64,000 bases of DNA, taken from NCBI GenBank assembly GCA_036267975.1, contig DATAVA010000028.1, positions 1 through 64,000 on the forward strand. The letters run 5' to 3'. Made by a program: the position numbers and the translations under genes. Positions 1-9,252 of the stretch are shown here, in pieces. This DNA is from DAIDKA01 sp036267975. Lineage in GTDB: Bacteria; Pseudomonadota; Gammaproteobacteria; Steroidobacterales; Steroidobacteraceae. Positions within the stretch are counted from its first letter, which is position 1, and each line of letters opens with the position of its first letter. The notes beneath the pieces are model-generated. The model saw only the letters and a program-made list of their open reading frames with translations. It was not told the DNA's origin and did not search any database.

Positions 1-115
1 CACGACCTGGTTCGACATGTTTCGTCTCAACGACAAAGGCCTGATTGCCGAGCACTGGGATCCTTCGCCGCTGTGGATTGACGGCAAGCCGCCCGGCGCC
101 GAATTTCTGCCGTAA
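1..115 (+). CDS. C-terminal end of a SnoaL-like (NTF2-fold) protein, partial
   Basis: An open frame enters from the left edge and stops at TAA 113-115. The last 37 residues contain WFDMFRLNDKGLIAEHWD, which resembles the closing strand of SnoaL-like polyketide-cyclase/NTF2-fold proteins, where a 'D-x-F-R...G-K-I-x-E-H-W-D' pattern is usual. The start and most of the domain lie outside the window, so enzyme or binding function cannot be judged. It lies 14 bases before the RDD gene on the same strand. Confidence 0.45.
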   Translation, partial: TTWFDMFRLNDKGLIAEHWDPSPLWIDGKPPGAEFLP

Positions 116-129
116 GCGCCCACTCAGCT

Positions 130-876
130 GTGAACACTGAAGCACTGATCGTCACCACTCCCACCGGAGTTGACGTCGAGCTGGCTATCGCCGGCCCGGG
201 CAGTCGTGCCTACGCATTCATCATCGATTGGCACATCCGCTTTCTGATCGCGATCACCTGGTTCGCTGCCGCCGCCTACTTACTGACCCGAAACCCACAG
301 TTCGCGAAAAACTCGCCAGCAACAGCCGGGCTGTTGACAGGCTTGCCTGCGGCCGCGATCTATTTTCTCTACCATCCGCTGCTGGAAACCATCATGCGCG
401 GCCGCACCCCCGGCAAGCGGATGGCGGGCGTACGCATTGTCAACCGCCAGGGCGGTACACCGTCGGTTCTTGCCGTTCTCATCCGCAATGCGTTTCGACT
501 TCTGGACTGCCTGCCGGTGCTGTATGCCGTCGGACTGGCTACCACGATATTCAGCGCACAGCGAACGCGTTTTGGCGACCTTGCAGCCGGTACTCTCCTG
601 GTTCATGACGGGGACACCGAAGCGAAGGCACTGACGCAATTGGGATCGCTTGCACTGAATCCCGCTTTGGATGCGGGTACCGTGGCGGTGGGCAATGACC
701 TCTTGCTGCGCTGGAAGGAACTGCAGCCGCAAACGCGGCGGCGCCTGGCCCACGATCTGCTGAGTCGCATCGCCGCAGCGGTCGGGTCAGCCCCTGCCCC
801 GCCGGGTGAGGATGCGCTGGATGACCGCCTGCTGCAGCAGCGCCTGCAGCAGGCGCTTTCCGGCAGGTCGCGATGA
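130..876 (+). CDS. RDD family integral membrane protein
   Basis: 248 residues from a GTG start. An RDD domain fills roughly residues 20-160: the first membrane helix holds the conserved Arg/Asp (GSRAYAFIIDW), followed by the TPGKR loop with 'GVRIV' and the closing RFGDLAAGTLLV motif. Three hydrophobic helices are visible (about 28-51, 65-85 and 122-142). The C-terminal 80 residues are soluble. The stop overlaps the ATG of the SpoIIM-like gene by four bases (ATGA), so the two are translationally coupled. RDD proteins are poorly characterised membrane proteins, some linked to ion or solute transport. The pairing with SpoIIM, DUF58 and MoxR genes is common in Proteobacteria and suggests a cell-envelope role. 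Confidence 0.85.
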   Translation: MNTEALIVTTPTGVDVELAIAGPGSRAYAFIIDWHIRFLIAITWFAAAAYLLTRNPQFAKNSPATAGLLTGLPAAAIYFLYHPLLETIMRGRTPGKRMAGVRIVNRQGGTPSVLAVLIRNAFRLLDCLPVLYAVGLATTIFSAQRTRFGDLAAGTLLVHDGDTEAKALTQLGSLALNPALDAGTVAVGNDLLLRWKELQPQTRRRLAHDLLSRIAAAVGSAPAPPGEDALDDRLLQQRLQQALSGRSR

Positions 877-1847
877 AACCGAACGTCCGTGCGCCGTCAT
901 GGCTTGCTCAACGCTCGGCAATCTGGGGCCGCATCGGCGATTCGCTTCTGACCTGGCGCCGCGGGCGTTTGTCCCGCGAGGATGCATTGAAGGCCCTGGA
1001 CGCCTATCGCAGCCTCGCACCCGACGTCGCCAGCGCGCGCAAGGCTCTGCCCGGCAACCCGATAACAGTTGCGCTCGAAACCCTGTATGCGTCTGTGCAT
1101 GCAATCGTGAATCGTGGGCCGCGGCATACGGGGGCGTCCCTGATACACCTTTATGCCGTCGAGATTCCCGCAACCGTGCAGGAGCTGAAACCATTCATCG
1201 TGGGCGTTTGGCTGCTGTTTGCGCTCAGCACCGCGGCGGGTTGGTGGCTGGTGCACACCTGGCCGAGTCTCGTGGACCTGGTGGCCAGCCCCGACATGAT
1301 CCAGCACGTCCAGCGCGGCGAACTGTGGACTGATGGCATTCTAAACGTCACGCCCTCGTCACTATTGTCGGTGAGGATTTTCACCAACAACATCGTAGTC
1401 ACGGTTTTTGCCTGCGTGGCGGGCGTTTTCTACGGCCTGGGCACTTTCTACGTGATCGCCAATAACGGACTGATGTTGGGCGGCGTGTTCGCGTTCACCC
1501 ACAACTACGGCCTGGATGGTGATCTGTTGAAGTTCATATTTGCGCACGGCACCGTCGAACTGTCGATGATCTGCCTGGGCGGTGCTGCCGGCATCGCACT
1601 GGGTGAGTCGCTGATTCGTCCAAAACTTGCCAGCCGCCGCGACTCGCTGCAGCAATGCACGACCAAGATCGCACGGTTGTTCGCTGCGCTTATTCCGCTG
1701 CTAGTGGTGTGTGGGCTTATCGAGGGCTTCGTCTCCCCGGATCCCACGATTGGCTGGCCGCTGCGCCTCATCATTGGCCTGGCGAACCTGGCACTGATGC
1801 TCACGGTTCTCTCGGGGCGGTTCTTCAGATCCGACGCCGCTGTCTGA
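873..1847 (+). CDS. SpoIIM-like (DUF95) integral membrane protein
   Basis: 324 residues. A soluble N-terminal part of about 100 residues is followed by about five membrane helices. The conserved block FTNNIVVTVFACVAGVFYG (about 168-186), then the NNGLMLG and HGTVELSMI segments, is typical of the stage II sporulation protein M/DUF95 family. Non-sporulating bacteria carry these proteins next to RDD, MoxR and DUF58 genes, as here, so sporulation is not implied. It is coupled by a four-base overlap to the upstream RDD gene. Its 3' end overlaps the convergent DUF58 gene by 23 bases. Function is unknown; a complex with the MoxR/DUF58 system is a guess from context. Confidence 0.85.
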   Translation: MKPNVRAPSWLAQRSAIWGRIGDSLLTWRRGRLSREDALKALDAYRSLAPDVASARKALPGNPITVALETLYASVHAIVNRGPRHTGASLIHLYAVEIPATVQELKPFIVGVWLLFALSTAAGWWLVHTWPSLVDLVASPDMIQHVQRGELWTDGILNVTPSSLLSVRIFTNNIVVTVFACVAGVFYGLGTFYVIANNGLMLGGVFAFTHNYGLDGDLLKFIFAHGTVELSMICLGGAAGIALGESLIRPKLASRRDSLQQCTTKIARLFAALIPLLVVCGLIEGFVSPDPTIGWPLRLIIGLANLALMLTVLSGRFFRSDAAV

Positions 1848-3123
1848 ACTGTGTGTACTGTTCGAACAGGGTGCGCTCAAAATCGCGCGGCGTGGTCAAC
1901 ATCACCTGCGCGCCGGTCGCCCGCAGGGCTCGTATCCCCAGCTCGCGCTGACGCAGCGTGTGCGCCGCAGCCAGCGCCAGCCACGGATCCAGCCAATCCT
2001 GCGGCGCGCGGTCCGCGATCGTTGCCGGATCAAGCTGGCTCAAGCCGACCACGAACGGAAAATGCAGTGGCTGCAACAAGCGCAGCGCGCCCGCCAGCTG
2101 ACCCTCGGAGCTCGCATTCTCAATGTCGGTCAGCAGCACGACAAGACTGCGCTGGTGGACACGCTTCAACACCTGTGCGGCGGCGTGAATCACGTTCGAA
2201 TCCGTGTTCTGCGACTGAATACCGGACAGCAGGTCGCGCACACGCATGACACCGGCATGGCCACGAGTAGGTGGCATCACGGCAATTGGCTCATCGCCAA
2301 ACAATATCAGCCCAATTCGGTCATCCTGCGCCACCACGTGCTGCGCCAGGCGGGCTGCCGCATTCACATAGTGCCCCAGACGATCCAGTTCGCCACACTG
2401 GATGCGACTGCTGCGACCCACATCGAGCGCCACGATCACATCCAAATGTTGATCTTCAGCGAAGTCGCGGCTGACCAGGGCCCGTCGCCGACCGGTTGCA
2501 CGCCAGTCGATGACGCGCAGTGGATCCCCGGGCCGATAGTCTCGCAACTGCTCGATCTGCGCCCCGGGTCCGATGACACGGCTGACGCGTGTGCCCGCAG
2601 CGGCGGCGCCGCTAGCCATTTCCTTGAGATCCAGCATCGCCGGAACGACCATTGAATGGTCTGCGCCCTGAAGCCACACTGACCACCAGGCCAAACCCAG
2701 CGGTCCGGCGATTCGCGCCGGCTGCACAGGCCAGTGTATTTTCCCCAAACGACGCGACACAGCGCACAGCTCGACCGTCGTGCCATCCAGCTCAGGCACG
2801 ACCACCGTCCGCAGCTGTGTCGCGGTATCAATGCCTGCGGGCAGCTGCGGCGCCAGCACGACAGTCAGCGTGCGAGGTAGCGAATGGGTGAGTTGCCAAT
2901 GCACTTTACCGCCGCGTGCGAGGTGCCAGGGGTCGGGTGAATCGATAGACAGGCGCATTGCAGCACGTGCACAGATCATGCGCTCGTAGGCCAGCCCCAG
3001 CATCAGGAGGGCCAGGGGTAGCGCCCATAAGTTGCCGATTCGTGACACACCCGCCCACTGCGCCGCAATTCCCAGCAGCGCCGTGACCAGCAGCAGCATC
3101 AGACCATTCTGCCGCAGATTCAT
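1825..3123 (-). CDS. DUF58 domain-containing protein (vWA-like, MoxR partner)
   Basis: 432 residues. Two N-terminal hydrophobic helices (about 8-42) anchor it in the membrane. The DUF58 signature RDYRPGDPLRVIDWRATGRR sits near residue 195-215, just before a von Willebrand A-like segment starting DVIVALDVGRSS, which carries a DxGxS-type partial MIDAS motif. Proteins of this family act with MoxR AAA+ ATPases, probably in maturation or chaperoning of other proteins. Its start overlaps the moxR-like stop by four bases. It is the last gene of a five-gene operon read right to left. Confidence 0.88.
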   Translation of the reverse strand: MNLRQNGLMLLLVTALLGIAAQWAGVSRIGNLWALPLALLMLGLAYERMICARAAMRLSIDSPDPWHLARGGKVHWQLTHSLPRTLTVVLAPQLPAGIDTATQLRTVVVPELDGTTVELCAVSRRLGKIHWPVQPARIAGPLGLAWWSVWLQGADHSMVVPAMLDLKEMASGAAAAGTRVSRVIGPGAQIEQLRDYRPGDPLRVIDWRATGRRRALVSRDFAEDQHLDVIVALDVGRSSRIQCGELDRLGHYVNAAARLAQHVVAQDDRIGLILFGDEPIAVMPPTRGHAGVMRVRDLLSGIQSQNTDSNVIHAAAQVLKRVHQRSLVVLLTDIENASSEGQLAGALRLLQPLHFPFVVGLSQLDPATIADRAPQDWLDPWLALAAAHTLRQRELGIRALRATGAQVMLTTPRDFERTLFEQYTQFRQRRRI

Positions 3124-4064
3124 CGAGGCGCCGGCACCTGCTCCAGAATCCGGGCCACCACATCGCTCTCCGACACATCCGCCAGCAGTGCATCTCCGGT
3201 GAGCATCAGTCGATGCGGCAGCACCATCGGTGCGACAGCCTTTACGTCATCTGGGGTGACAAACTGCGCGCCCTGGATGCCGGCCAGGATGCGCGCGGCC
3301 CGCATGAGCGCCAGCGCGCCACGCGTTGACAGTCCCAGGGACAGCTGTGCATGCTCTCGTGAAGCGCGGGCGACGGCCAGCACATAGGCGCACAACTGCG
3401 GTGAAATGTGGACCTGCTCCGCAACCGCTCGCGCATCCTGCACCAGACCCGGCGGCACCGCCTGAGCTACGGGCCTCGCCGGTTCGGCGGCCACACCGGT
3501 GTAGCGCAACAGCACCTCCGTCTCGGCCTCCAGTGCCGGGTAGGAAAGCTCGAGGCGCAGCATGAACCGGTCCAGCTGCGACTCGGGAAGCGGGTAAGTC
3601 CCCTCGAACTCGCGTGGGTTCTGGGTCGCGATCACCAGGAAATCCGGCGGCAGCGCGAACATTTCCCGGTCCACCGAGACCTGGCGTTCCTCCATGGCCT
3701 CGAGCAGCGCCGACTGGGTCCGCGGGCCCGCGCGATTGACCTCATCGAACAGCACCACATCGGCAAACAGTGGCCCGGGCCTGAACACGAATGCATTCTT
3801 TACGCCGTCAAAAAGATGCGTACCCGTGATGTCCGTGGGCATCAGATCTGATGTGCCCTGCACACGCTTGAAGGTGCCACCCAGCGCACCGGCGAGGGAC
3901 TTGCTGAGCAGAGTTTTGCCCAATCCGGGCACGCCTTGCACCAGTACATGACCGCGCGCCACCACCGCGATACACAGCGCACGCACCGCAGGGCCGACAC
4001 CCAGCACCACTTCACCGATTTGCTGTTGAAGAGTGGATTCCAGATCGTGCAATGCATTTGTCAT
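3120..4064 (-). CDS. MoxR family AAA+ ATPase
   Basis: 314 residues from the ATG at 4064; the frame stays open further upstream, but that stretch is arginine- and proline-rich and overlaps the DUF4350 gene. Walker A is GVPGLGKT, Walker B is VVLFDEVNRA, followed by the sensor region 'LVIATQNP' and PLPESQLDRF typical of MoxR. The C-terminal lid domain (AAA_lid_2) follows. MoxR ATPases work with vWA/DUF58 partners as metal-insertion or folding chaperones. The chosen start gives an ATGA overlap with the DUF4350 stop at 4061, and the stop overlaps DUF58, so the three genes are translationally chained. Confidence 0.93.
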   Translation of the reverse strand: MTNALHDLESTLQQQIGEVVLGVGPAVRALCIAVVARGHVLVQGVPGLGKTLLSKSLAGALGGTFKRVQGTSDLMPTDITGTHLFDGVKNAFVFRPGPLFADVVLFDEVNRAGPRTQSALLEAMEERQVSVDREMFALPPDFLVIATQNPREFEGTYPLPESQLDRFMLRLELSYPALEAETEVLLRYTGVAAEPARPVAQAVPPGLVQDARAVAEQVHISPQLCAYVLAVARASREHAQLSLGLSTRGALALMRAARILAGIQGAQFVTPDDVKAVAPMVLPHRLMLTGDALLADVSESDVVARILEQVPAPR

Positions 4065-5323
4065 GAAGTATGTCCTGAAACCTGCGAAAGAATCTCTTGC
4101 AGCCGAACCAGGCTGATACGCTGTCCGGCCTGGGTGCGGGCATATAGGTCGCGCAACTCGTCGAGCTGCCCGCCAGACACGCTGGCGTGGGCGGCGAGCC
4201 ACCCCCAGGGCGGGCCGCCCGAGTTGGCAAGGCCATGGCGGCGGCGCAGCCGGTCAAAGAATTCATCGAGCAGCCATTGCGCGCTCGTCACCGGTCGCAA
4301 CACGCCGGCGAAGAAGTTCGCCGTTACGCGCAACATGGCACTTTCATCCAGACTTGCGGCATTCGGTGCCGACGCCCGCAGCGGTTGGGATGCGACTACC
4401 CACGCCAACCACAGGACCAGCAGCCACAGCAGGGTATGGTGCAGGCGAGGATCCGCCATGAATTTGGCCGCGTCGTATTCATCCATCGCACCCTGGTGGG
4501 CATCGTCAAAGATCACTCGGCCGCCGGGCTGCAACGACCAGGCGACGATATTCGACAACAGGCGGGAGTTGTCCGCGTTGCCGATTACCTTATTGCTGAA
4601 GAGGCTCGCATATGCGCTGACAATGATCGCGCCGTTGCCTGACGCTTTGACCCACAACACCGGATCCGCGCTGTCCGTCCGCCGCGCCAACTCCAGCACT
4701 GGCGCCGCATCCATGGCCTTGGCCCGCCATTCCTGGGAAGGCAACGCTGACAGCGTCGACAGCTGCCTGATGCCGTCGAGCAACCCGATTCGGCCGCTCG
4801 GATGCAGGTTGATGGCGCCGCCTCCGGGCGTCAGTGCGAAAACCAACCCCGCCCGGGCCCTGTTGATGGTAGTCGCGCCCGCGGCCTGCACAGCCGTGAA
4901 ATTGACGGCGACGATCTTCTCCAGCTGCGGTATGAAATTCGTCGAAAGAGCACTCCATAGGGGAGTGTCATCGAGCGCTGCCAGAACCAGCATGGTATTG
5001 CCCCTGCCGATCCACGCATCCAGATCCGCGTACTCGTCTGGATTCAGCGCCATATCGTACGGCAATGTCGTAATCAACAAATTGCCCGTCGGCTGCATAC
5101 TGATGGTTTTTTCGCCCAGCTGAACAAACCGCTGGTGCAAGTCGAGCGTGGGTACGCCGGTCGTCGCCAGCCAGCGCGCAGCTGCGAAGTAGCCCTCGCT
5201 GTCAGAGCCCGTTGTCAGCGGGTGCGGTGCGGCGGGCGCTCCCGCGGGCTTCGGAAACAGGAGAAACCAGAACAGAGCCAGCGCGCAGGCCGCCAATCCC
5301 ACAGTGACCAGCCGCTCCTTCAT
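4061..5323 (-). CDS. DUF4350 domain-containing membrane protein
   Basis: 420 residues. A signal anchor (VGLAACALALFWFLLF, about 7-23) is followed by a periplasmic DUF4350 domain with the features 'LVITTLPYDMALNPDE' and 'WIGRGNTMLVLA' (about 80-125). A second hydrophobic helix (LHHTLLWLLVLWLAWVV, about 293-310) precedes a cytosolic tail of about 110 residues. DUF4350 proteins are routinely encoded between DUF4129 and MoxR genes, as here. It abuts the DUF4129 gene directly and overlaps moxR by four bases. Molecular role unknown. Confidence 0.82.
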   Translation of the reverse strand: MKERLVTVGLAACALALFWFLLFPKPAGAPAAPHPLTTGSDSEGYFAAARWLATTGVPTLDLHQRFVQLGEKTISMQPTGNLLITTLPYDMALNPDEYADLDAWIGRGNTMLVLAALDDTPLWSALSTNFIPQLEKIVAVNFTAVQAAGATTINRARAGLVFALTPGGGAINLHPSGRIGLLDGIRQLSTLSALPSQEWRAKAMDAAPVLELARRTDSADPVLWVKASGNGAIIVSAYASLFSNKVIGNADNSRLLSNIVAWSLQPGGRVIFDDAHQGAMDEYDAAKFMADPRLHHTLLWLLVLWLAWVVASQPLRASAPNAASLDESAMLRVTANFFAGVLRPVTSAQWLLDEFFDRLRRRHGLANSGGPPWGWLAAHASVSGGQLDELRDLYARTQAGQRISLVRLQEILSQVSGHTS

Positions 5324-6271
5324 TCAACTCTCGAACGACCGGCCCCAGCCGGTCGTGTAGAGGTCTTCACCGCGAGCCAGCAGTTCCTCGAGGTCATCGA
5401 CACTGGTCTCAACACCGGAGTACAGCTGACGCTCCGAGAGACTCGCCAGGGATTCTATGTAACGACGTTGATCTGCGTCCTCCAACACTGCAGTGCGAAC
5501 CACTTCGCGATGCGTCAGACTGCGGTCGGGTGGCAGGCGACCGGCGGCCACCAGCCGTGAGATCAGCATGGCAAACAGTCTCGCGGGCCGCTGCGACACG
5601 GGCGCCAGTCGCAGCCGTGCCAGACGCGAATCTGACAGGCCAGCCACGGCGGCCTCGGCTGCGGTCGCGGCGGCATCGGTCGAGCGGCGCCCCATGGCGC
5701 GTATTTCGTACACCACGATGATCACCACGAGGAGCGGGAACGCGATGAGCGATCCCCAGATGATGGCCTTCCACACCCATTGGGCACTGGCCAGTTGCCG
5801 CGCCAATTCGTCCAGCCAGCTGCTGGAGGAATCCGACCGGCGCTGCCGGGTGAGACGCTCGAGCACCCAATCCCATAGTCGCTGCCACCACGGGCGCGGT
5901 GCCTCGCTCGTTCGTTGCAGGGTTTGGAGAATGGGCGCCAATCTCGACACCGCGGGGGCGGGCCCCATCGGCGGATGAAGCAAGTATCGCAGCTGTATCA
6001 ACGAATTGCGGTCAAGCAAGTCGCGAGAGCTTTGGATAATCAGCGGCCGGATCTGTGCCACTTCCAGGCTTGCTCCAAGTCCGGGGCAGTGCTGCTCGAG
6101 TTCAGACAAGCCGGCCGGTACATCTGAAATCTGACCGGCACAAGCCGTGATTGCAGTCGTGGCGGCCGTATTGGGATCGGCAGGAGATCCACCCTGCGCC
6201 GCCGCAATACCCCACAGTGGCATGACCCCTGCAGCCAAAGCAGGCCATGCCCGCGCGACACGCCGAATCAT
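5324..6271 (-). CDS. DUF4129 domain-containing membrane protein
   Basis: 315 residues. An N-terminal signal peptide (cleavage probably after GIAAA, about residue 24) leads into a periplasmic segment. One transmembrane helix (AIIWGSLIAFPLLVVIIVVYEI, about 172-194) is followed by a cytosolic DUF4129 domain of about 100 residues containing SLTHREVVRTAV. DUF4129 occurs at the C-terminus of many transglutaminase-like envelope proteins and as stand-alone genes in MoxR/DUF58 operons. Here it is stand-alone, with no transglutaminase domain. Gap to the upstream gene is 7 bases; it directly abuts DUF4350. Confidence 0.8.
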   Translation of the reverse strand: MIRRVARAWPALAAGVMPLWGIAAAQGGSPADPNTAATTAITACAGQISDVPAGLSELEQHCPGLGASLEVAQIRPLIIQSSRDLLDRNSLIQLRYLLHPPMGPAPAVSRLAPILQTLQRTSEAPRPWWQRLWDWVLERLTRQRRSDSSSSWLDELARQLASAQWVWKAIIWGSLIAFPLLVVIIVVYEIRAMGRRSTDAAATAAEAAVAGLSDSRLARLRLAPVSQRPARLFAMLISRLVAAGRLPPDRSLTHREVVRTAVLEDADQRRYIESLASLSERQLYSGVETSVDDLEELLARGEDLYTTGWGRSFES

Positions 6272-6278
6272 CCCGCTC

Positions 6279-7205
6279 TCAACTTCTCGGGAGTGCCCCG
6301 AGTCGCGCCTCCAGATCGCCGCCGCCCTTGCGAAGCTGCAGGTCCTTATAGATGGAGACGAGCAGCGCAGCCATTAGCGGACCCGTGAAAACTCTTAAGA
6401 TCCCCGCCACGACCGCGCCGATCTCGGCTGCTGCGCCGATCATGCGGCCCGCGCCGCTCGGTACGCCTGCAATCATCACACCGATGCCACCGGCGATGCC
6501 GAGCACCAGAATGGTTAACACGTACACGATGATCGCCATTACACCCACCAGCGTTAAGGTACGCCACCAGTGTCCACCGACCACTCGCCAGCTCGTCGCA
6601 AGTGACCGCACGGGCCCTTCAGACTCGGCGACCAGTGGAACCATGTACAGCATCATCCGGACCACGACATAGGCGACGGGAATCGACAGGACCAGGCATA
6701 CAAGCGCGGCTGGCCCCAACCGTCCCGCCATCTGCGCCAGCGTCGCGTGGGACCGGTTACCCGCCGTGGAAATGAACAGCGGCACGCATGCCACGATGAA
6801 GCCAATGGTGGCGATAATGATCAGCAGGATGGATGCACCGATATTTGCCGGCACCCGGCGCAGCGCGGGGGACAAAGACGCGCCGATGGAGGGCGATTCG
6901 CCGCGGGACACTGCCGCGATGATGTAGATCATGATGCTGTAGAACACCAGGTCGACCAGAACCCCCAGCAATGAAAACAAGCTGGAGGAGGCAGTGTTTG
7001 CTGAGCTCCGTGCGACATACGCCTGGAAATCTGCAGCACTGACGCTCGTCGGAAGCCGACTTACCTGGTAGAGGCCGAGCACTGCAACCACGATACCCGT
7101 CAACAGCGCTGGCACGAGGCAACGTGAAAACGATGCCTTATAAAGCTGCAGAGTGTCATCCAGCACGCCGCCGATGGATCGCGGCGCGGTCGGTTTCTGA
7201 TACAT
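6279..7205 (-). CDS. multi-pass membrane protein of the MoxR/DUF58 operon
   Basis: 308 residues with about six hydrophobic helices and a short soluble N-terminus (RSIGGVLDDTLQLYKASFSR). That opening resembles Yip1/DUF4013-like or glycerophosphodiesterase-membrane-domain proteins ('...L.D.F.LYR..F'), but no catalytic motif is visible. It is the first gene of the operon running to DUF58. The ATG at 7205 is preceded by a GGGGGA ribosome site only three bases away, slightly close. The remaining upstream 150 bases must hold the operon promoter. Assignment beyond 'membrane protein' is not supported. Confidence 0.65.
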   Translation of the reverse strand: MYQKPTAPRSIGGVLDDTLQLYKASFSRCLVPALLTGIVVAVLGLYQVSRLPTSVSAADFQAYVARSSANTASSSLFSLLGVLVDLVFYSIMIYIIAAVSRGESPSIGASLSPALRRVPANIGASILLIIIATIGFIVACVPLFISTAGNRSHATLAQMAGRLGPAALVCLVLSIPVAYVVVRMMLYMVPLVAESEGPVRSLATSWRVVGGHWWRTLTLVGVMAIIVYVLTILVLGIAGGIGVMIAGVPSGAGRMIGAAAEIGAVVAGILRVFTGPLMAALLVSIYKDLQLRKGGGDLEARLGALPRS

Positions 7206-7359
7206 GCATCCCCCTGATTGGTTACATGAGTCTTTGGAGGGGCATCTTCTGAGCGGCGCCCTCCCCAGCCGTTAACGCTATCACGGCAGCACCCACATTA
7301 TTACAAAAGCACCTCATTACCGCCCGGGTGGACTTTGTCGCACTGCGACGCCGCGATTG

Positions 7360-8439
7360 TCACGGCTGCGGCAGCGACCTATACGCCATGCGGTCACCGC
7401 GAAAGGTGCCAAACCACAGCGTCTGTCCGACCTGAACGGCGCTGGTGCCATCGTCAAACACCTTCAGGCCCGCTTCCTTGACCACTGGCGTGGTCGTCAT
7501 CGTTTTCGGGTCCAGGCGCACCGTGGCCCAACCGTGCAACTTGTTCAGTGACTGCGCATTGATGAACTGCCCGGTGACAAAGATCGACCCGTCGGGCGCC
7601 CAGCGCAGATTGTCGGGACTGAAATCCACCTTCGCGACCGAAGTCTTGCCGTGGCCCGAGAGCGGGACGCGATAAATCTCGTGGCTCCCGTAGGCATTGA
7701 CGTACAGCCAGCGACCATCGGTCGAGGTGAGCAGCCCGTTATCCCCCGAGAAGCGGGTTCCCGGCACTTCGCTGAAGCCCTTGCCGGGCTGCCACAGATA
7801 CACGGCACCGGTGACCTGTCCGGACAGAATGTGCTGGAAACCGTTCTTGTCGCTGGGATCCATGAACTTGGTGATCGCGAAAGCACCTCCCGCCATGGCC
7901 GAGACTGCATTGCCGTTGACACCCTGGGGCGAGAGCGCGCACCCAATCCATTCGGCCGTGCCAGCAGCCGGATGCAGTTCGAAGATCTCCACCGACTCAC
8001 GGCCGCCGTGATTGATGGCATAGACGAGGGTATGGCCATTGGCCTGGCGCGCATCCACACCATGCGTTTGCAGAGCCGTCAGATCCGGCGCCGGGCACCC
8101 CGCATACAGCGGGTCGGGCTTCGCGGCAAGCGTCAAAGCCACGGCTTTGCCGCTTTTCGCCCGGGTGTCGACCAGATACAGGCCCACTGATTTCTCAACG
8201 AATGACCCACCGACCAACCAGCGACCCCCGTCCACCGGCACGAAGTCCTCGACGCTGATCAGGTTGCAGACGAAATGCAGGTCACCCTCTGGCGCGCAGT
8301 TCTTTGGATCCTGCGCGAGCGTTTGCGCCGCCACTGGTTGCGCCTGCGCCAGCAATACCGCCGCCAGGACTGGCATCAGCGCGGGCATGAATGCCTTGAG
8401 GATGCGCTCGCGGCGCGAATGTCGCGGATTCTTGTCCAT
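7360..8439 (-). CDS. secreted beta-propeller (SMP-30/gluconolactonase-like) protein
   Basis: 359 residues. A long basic N-region and hydrophobic core (MPALMPVLAAVLLAQAQPVAAQ) form a signal peptide with a likely cut after VAAQ, about residue 39. The rest shows repeated blade-like segments such as 'SPDNLRWAPDGSIFVTG' and 'STDGRWLYVNAYGSHEIYRV', as in SMP-30/strictosidine-synthase-like propellers. This suggests a periplasmic hydrolase or binding protein. It lies 21 bases after the anti-sigma gene and is probably co-transcribed with the sigma/anti-sigma pair, which makes it a likely target or sensor component. A strong AAGGAAG ribosome site precedes the ATG. Enzyme activity is not proven by the sequence. 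Confidence 0.65.
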   Translation of the reverse strand: MDKNPRHSRRERILKAFMPALMPVLAAVLLAQAQPVAAQTLAQDPKNCAPEGDLHFVCNLISVEDFVPVDGGRWLVGGSFVEKSVGLYLVDTRAKSGKAVALTLAAKPDPLYAGCPAPDLTALQTHGVDARQANGHTLVYAINHGGRESVEIFELHPAAGTAEWIGCALSPQGVNGNAVSAMAGGAFAITKFMDPSDKNGFQHILSGQVTGAVYLWQPGKGFSEVPGTRFSGDNGLLTSTDGRWLYVNAYGSHEIYRVPLSGHGKTSVAKVDFSPDNLRWAPDGSIFVTGQFINAQSLNKLHGWATVRLDPKTMTTTPVVKEAGLKVFDDGTSAVQVGQTLWFGTFRGDRMAYRSLPQP

Positions 8440-8460
8440 GGTTCTTCCTTGTGATGAGCC

Positions 8461-9252
8461 CTAGGATGCCGTCACGAGCTGCTGGATCGTGCCCTTCGCA
8501 ATCACAGCGCTGCTCGGCGCGGCATGCGGTATGCCGCTGGGCGGCTCCAGGGTAATCGCGAGCGTCGAGCCGGCGACGAGGTCCGCGCGGGCCCGCTGCG
8601 GAACGGTGACGGTATGCGAGCGGGTGATCGAGACAGCGCCCAAGGACACCGGCGCCTTGCCCGCCGGAATCAGCCACAGCTCCGGCACCCGCCCCTGTGC
8701 GTCCGGCGCGGAGGGCACGGGAACCATCAGTACCGTACCGCGCACGGCATCCACCGATGCCAGCCAACCCGGCGTGCCATCGTCATGCTGCAGCGGCGTC
8801 ACGGGTTTCGCCGCGGGTTCGACTGCCTGCTGAGCCACGGGCGGCGCATTCACCATCGATAAGCGTTCCACAGTGACCGCGAGCGCCGCGACGGCGATGA
8901 TGGTCGACACCGCGGTGGCACCGCGCCAGAAACCGAGGCTCTGCCAGAATCCGGATCGGGGGCGCACGGGGTCGACCCATCCCAGACGCTGGCAGACGGC
9001 GTTCCAGACGGCGGCCGGAGCCTCGACCGGTTCGATGTCGGCCAGCAGCGGCGCGAAACGCACTTCCCATTCCGCCACTCGCCGGGCGAACTCGCGATCC
9101 GTTTCGAGCCGCGCCTGCACCTGACGGCGTGCGATCGTGTCGAGTACGCCCAGTACGTATTCCCCCGCGAGCACATCATCGCTCGGCGGTTCGTTCGACG
9201 GCGGCCCGTCGTTCTCGGGTGGCAAAGTGGGGCTGTTCACGGGTCCAGGCAC
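8461..9252 (-). CDS. RskA-type anti-sigma factor
   Basis: 263 residues. The N-terminal anti-sigma domain carries LAGEYVLGVLD near residue 30-40 and 'EFARRVAEWEVRFAPL' near 75-90, typical of RskA/anti-sigma-K proteins that lack a zinc motif. One membrane helix (TAVSTIIAVAALAVTVE, about 112-130) separates it from a periplasmic RskA C-terminal domain (PF10099-like; PELWLIPAGKAPVSLG). The start overlaps the sigma factor stop by 16 bases, so stoichiometric translation is likely. Role: holds the ECF sigma factor at the membrane until an envelope signal releases it by proteolysis (family knowledge). Confidence 0.85.
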   Translation of the reverse strand: MPGPVNSPTLPPENDGPPSNEPPSDDVLAGEYVLGVLDTIARRQVQARLETDREFARRVAEWEVRFAPLLADIEPVEAPAAVWNAVCQRLGWVDPVRPRSGFWQSLGFWRGATAVSTIIAVAALAVTVERLSMVNAPPVAQQAVEPAAKPVTPLQHDDGTPGWLASVDAVRGTVLMVPVPSAPDAQGRVPELWLIPAGKAPVSLGAVSITRSHTVTVPQRARADLVAGSTLAITLEPPSGIPHAAPSSAVIAKGTIQQLVTAS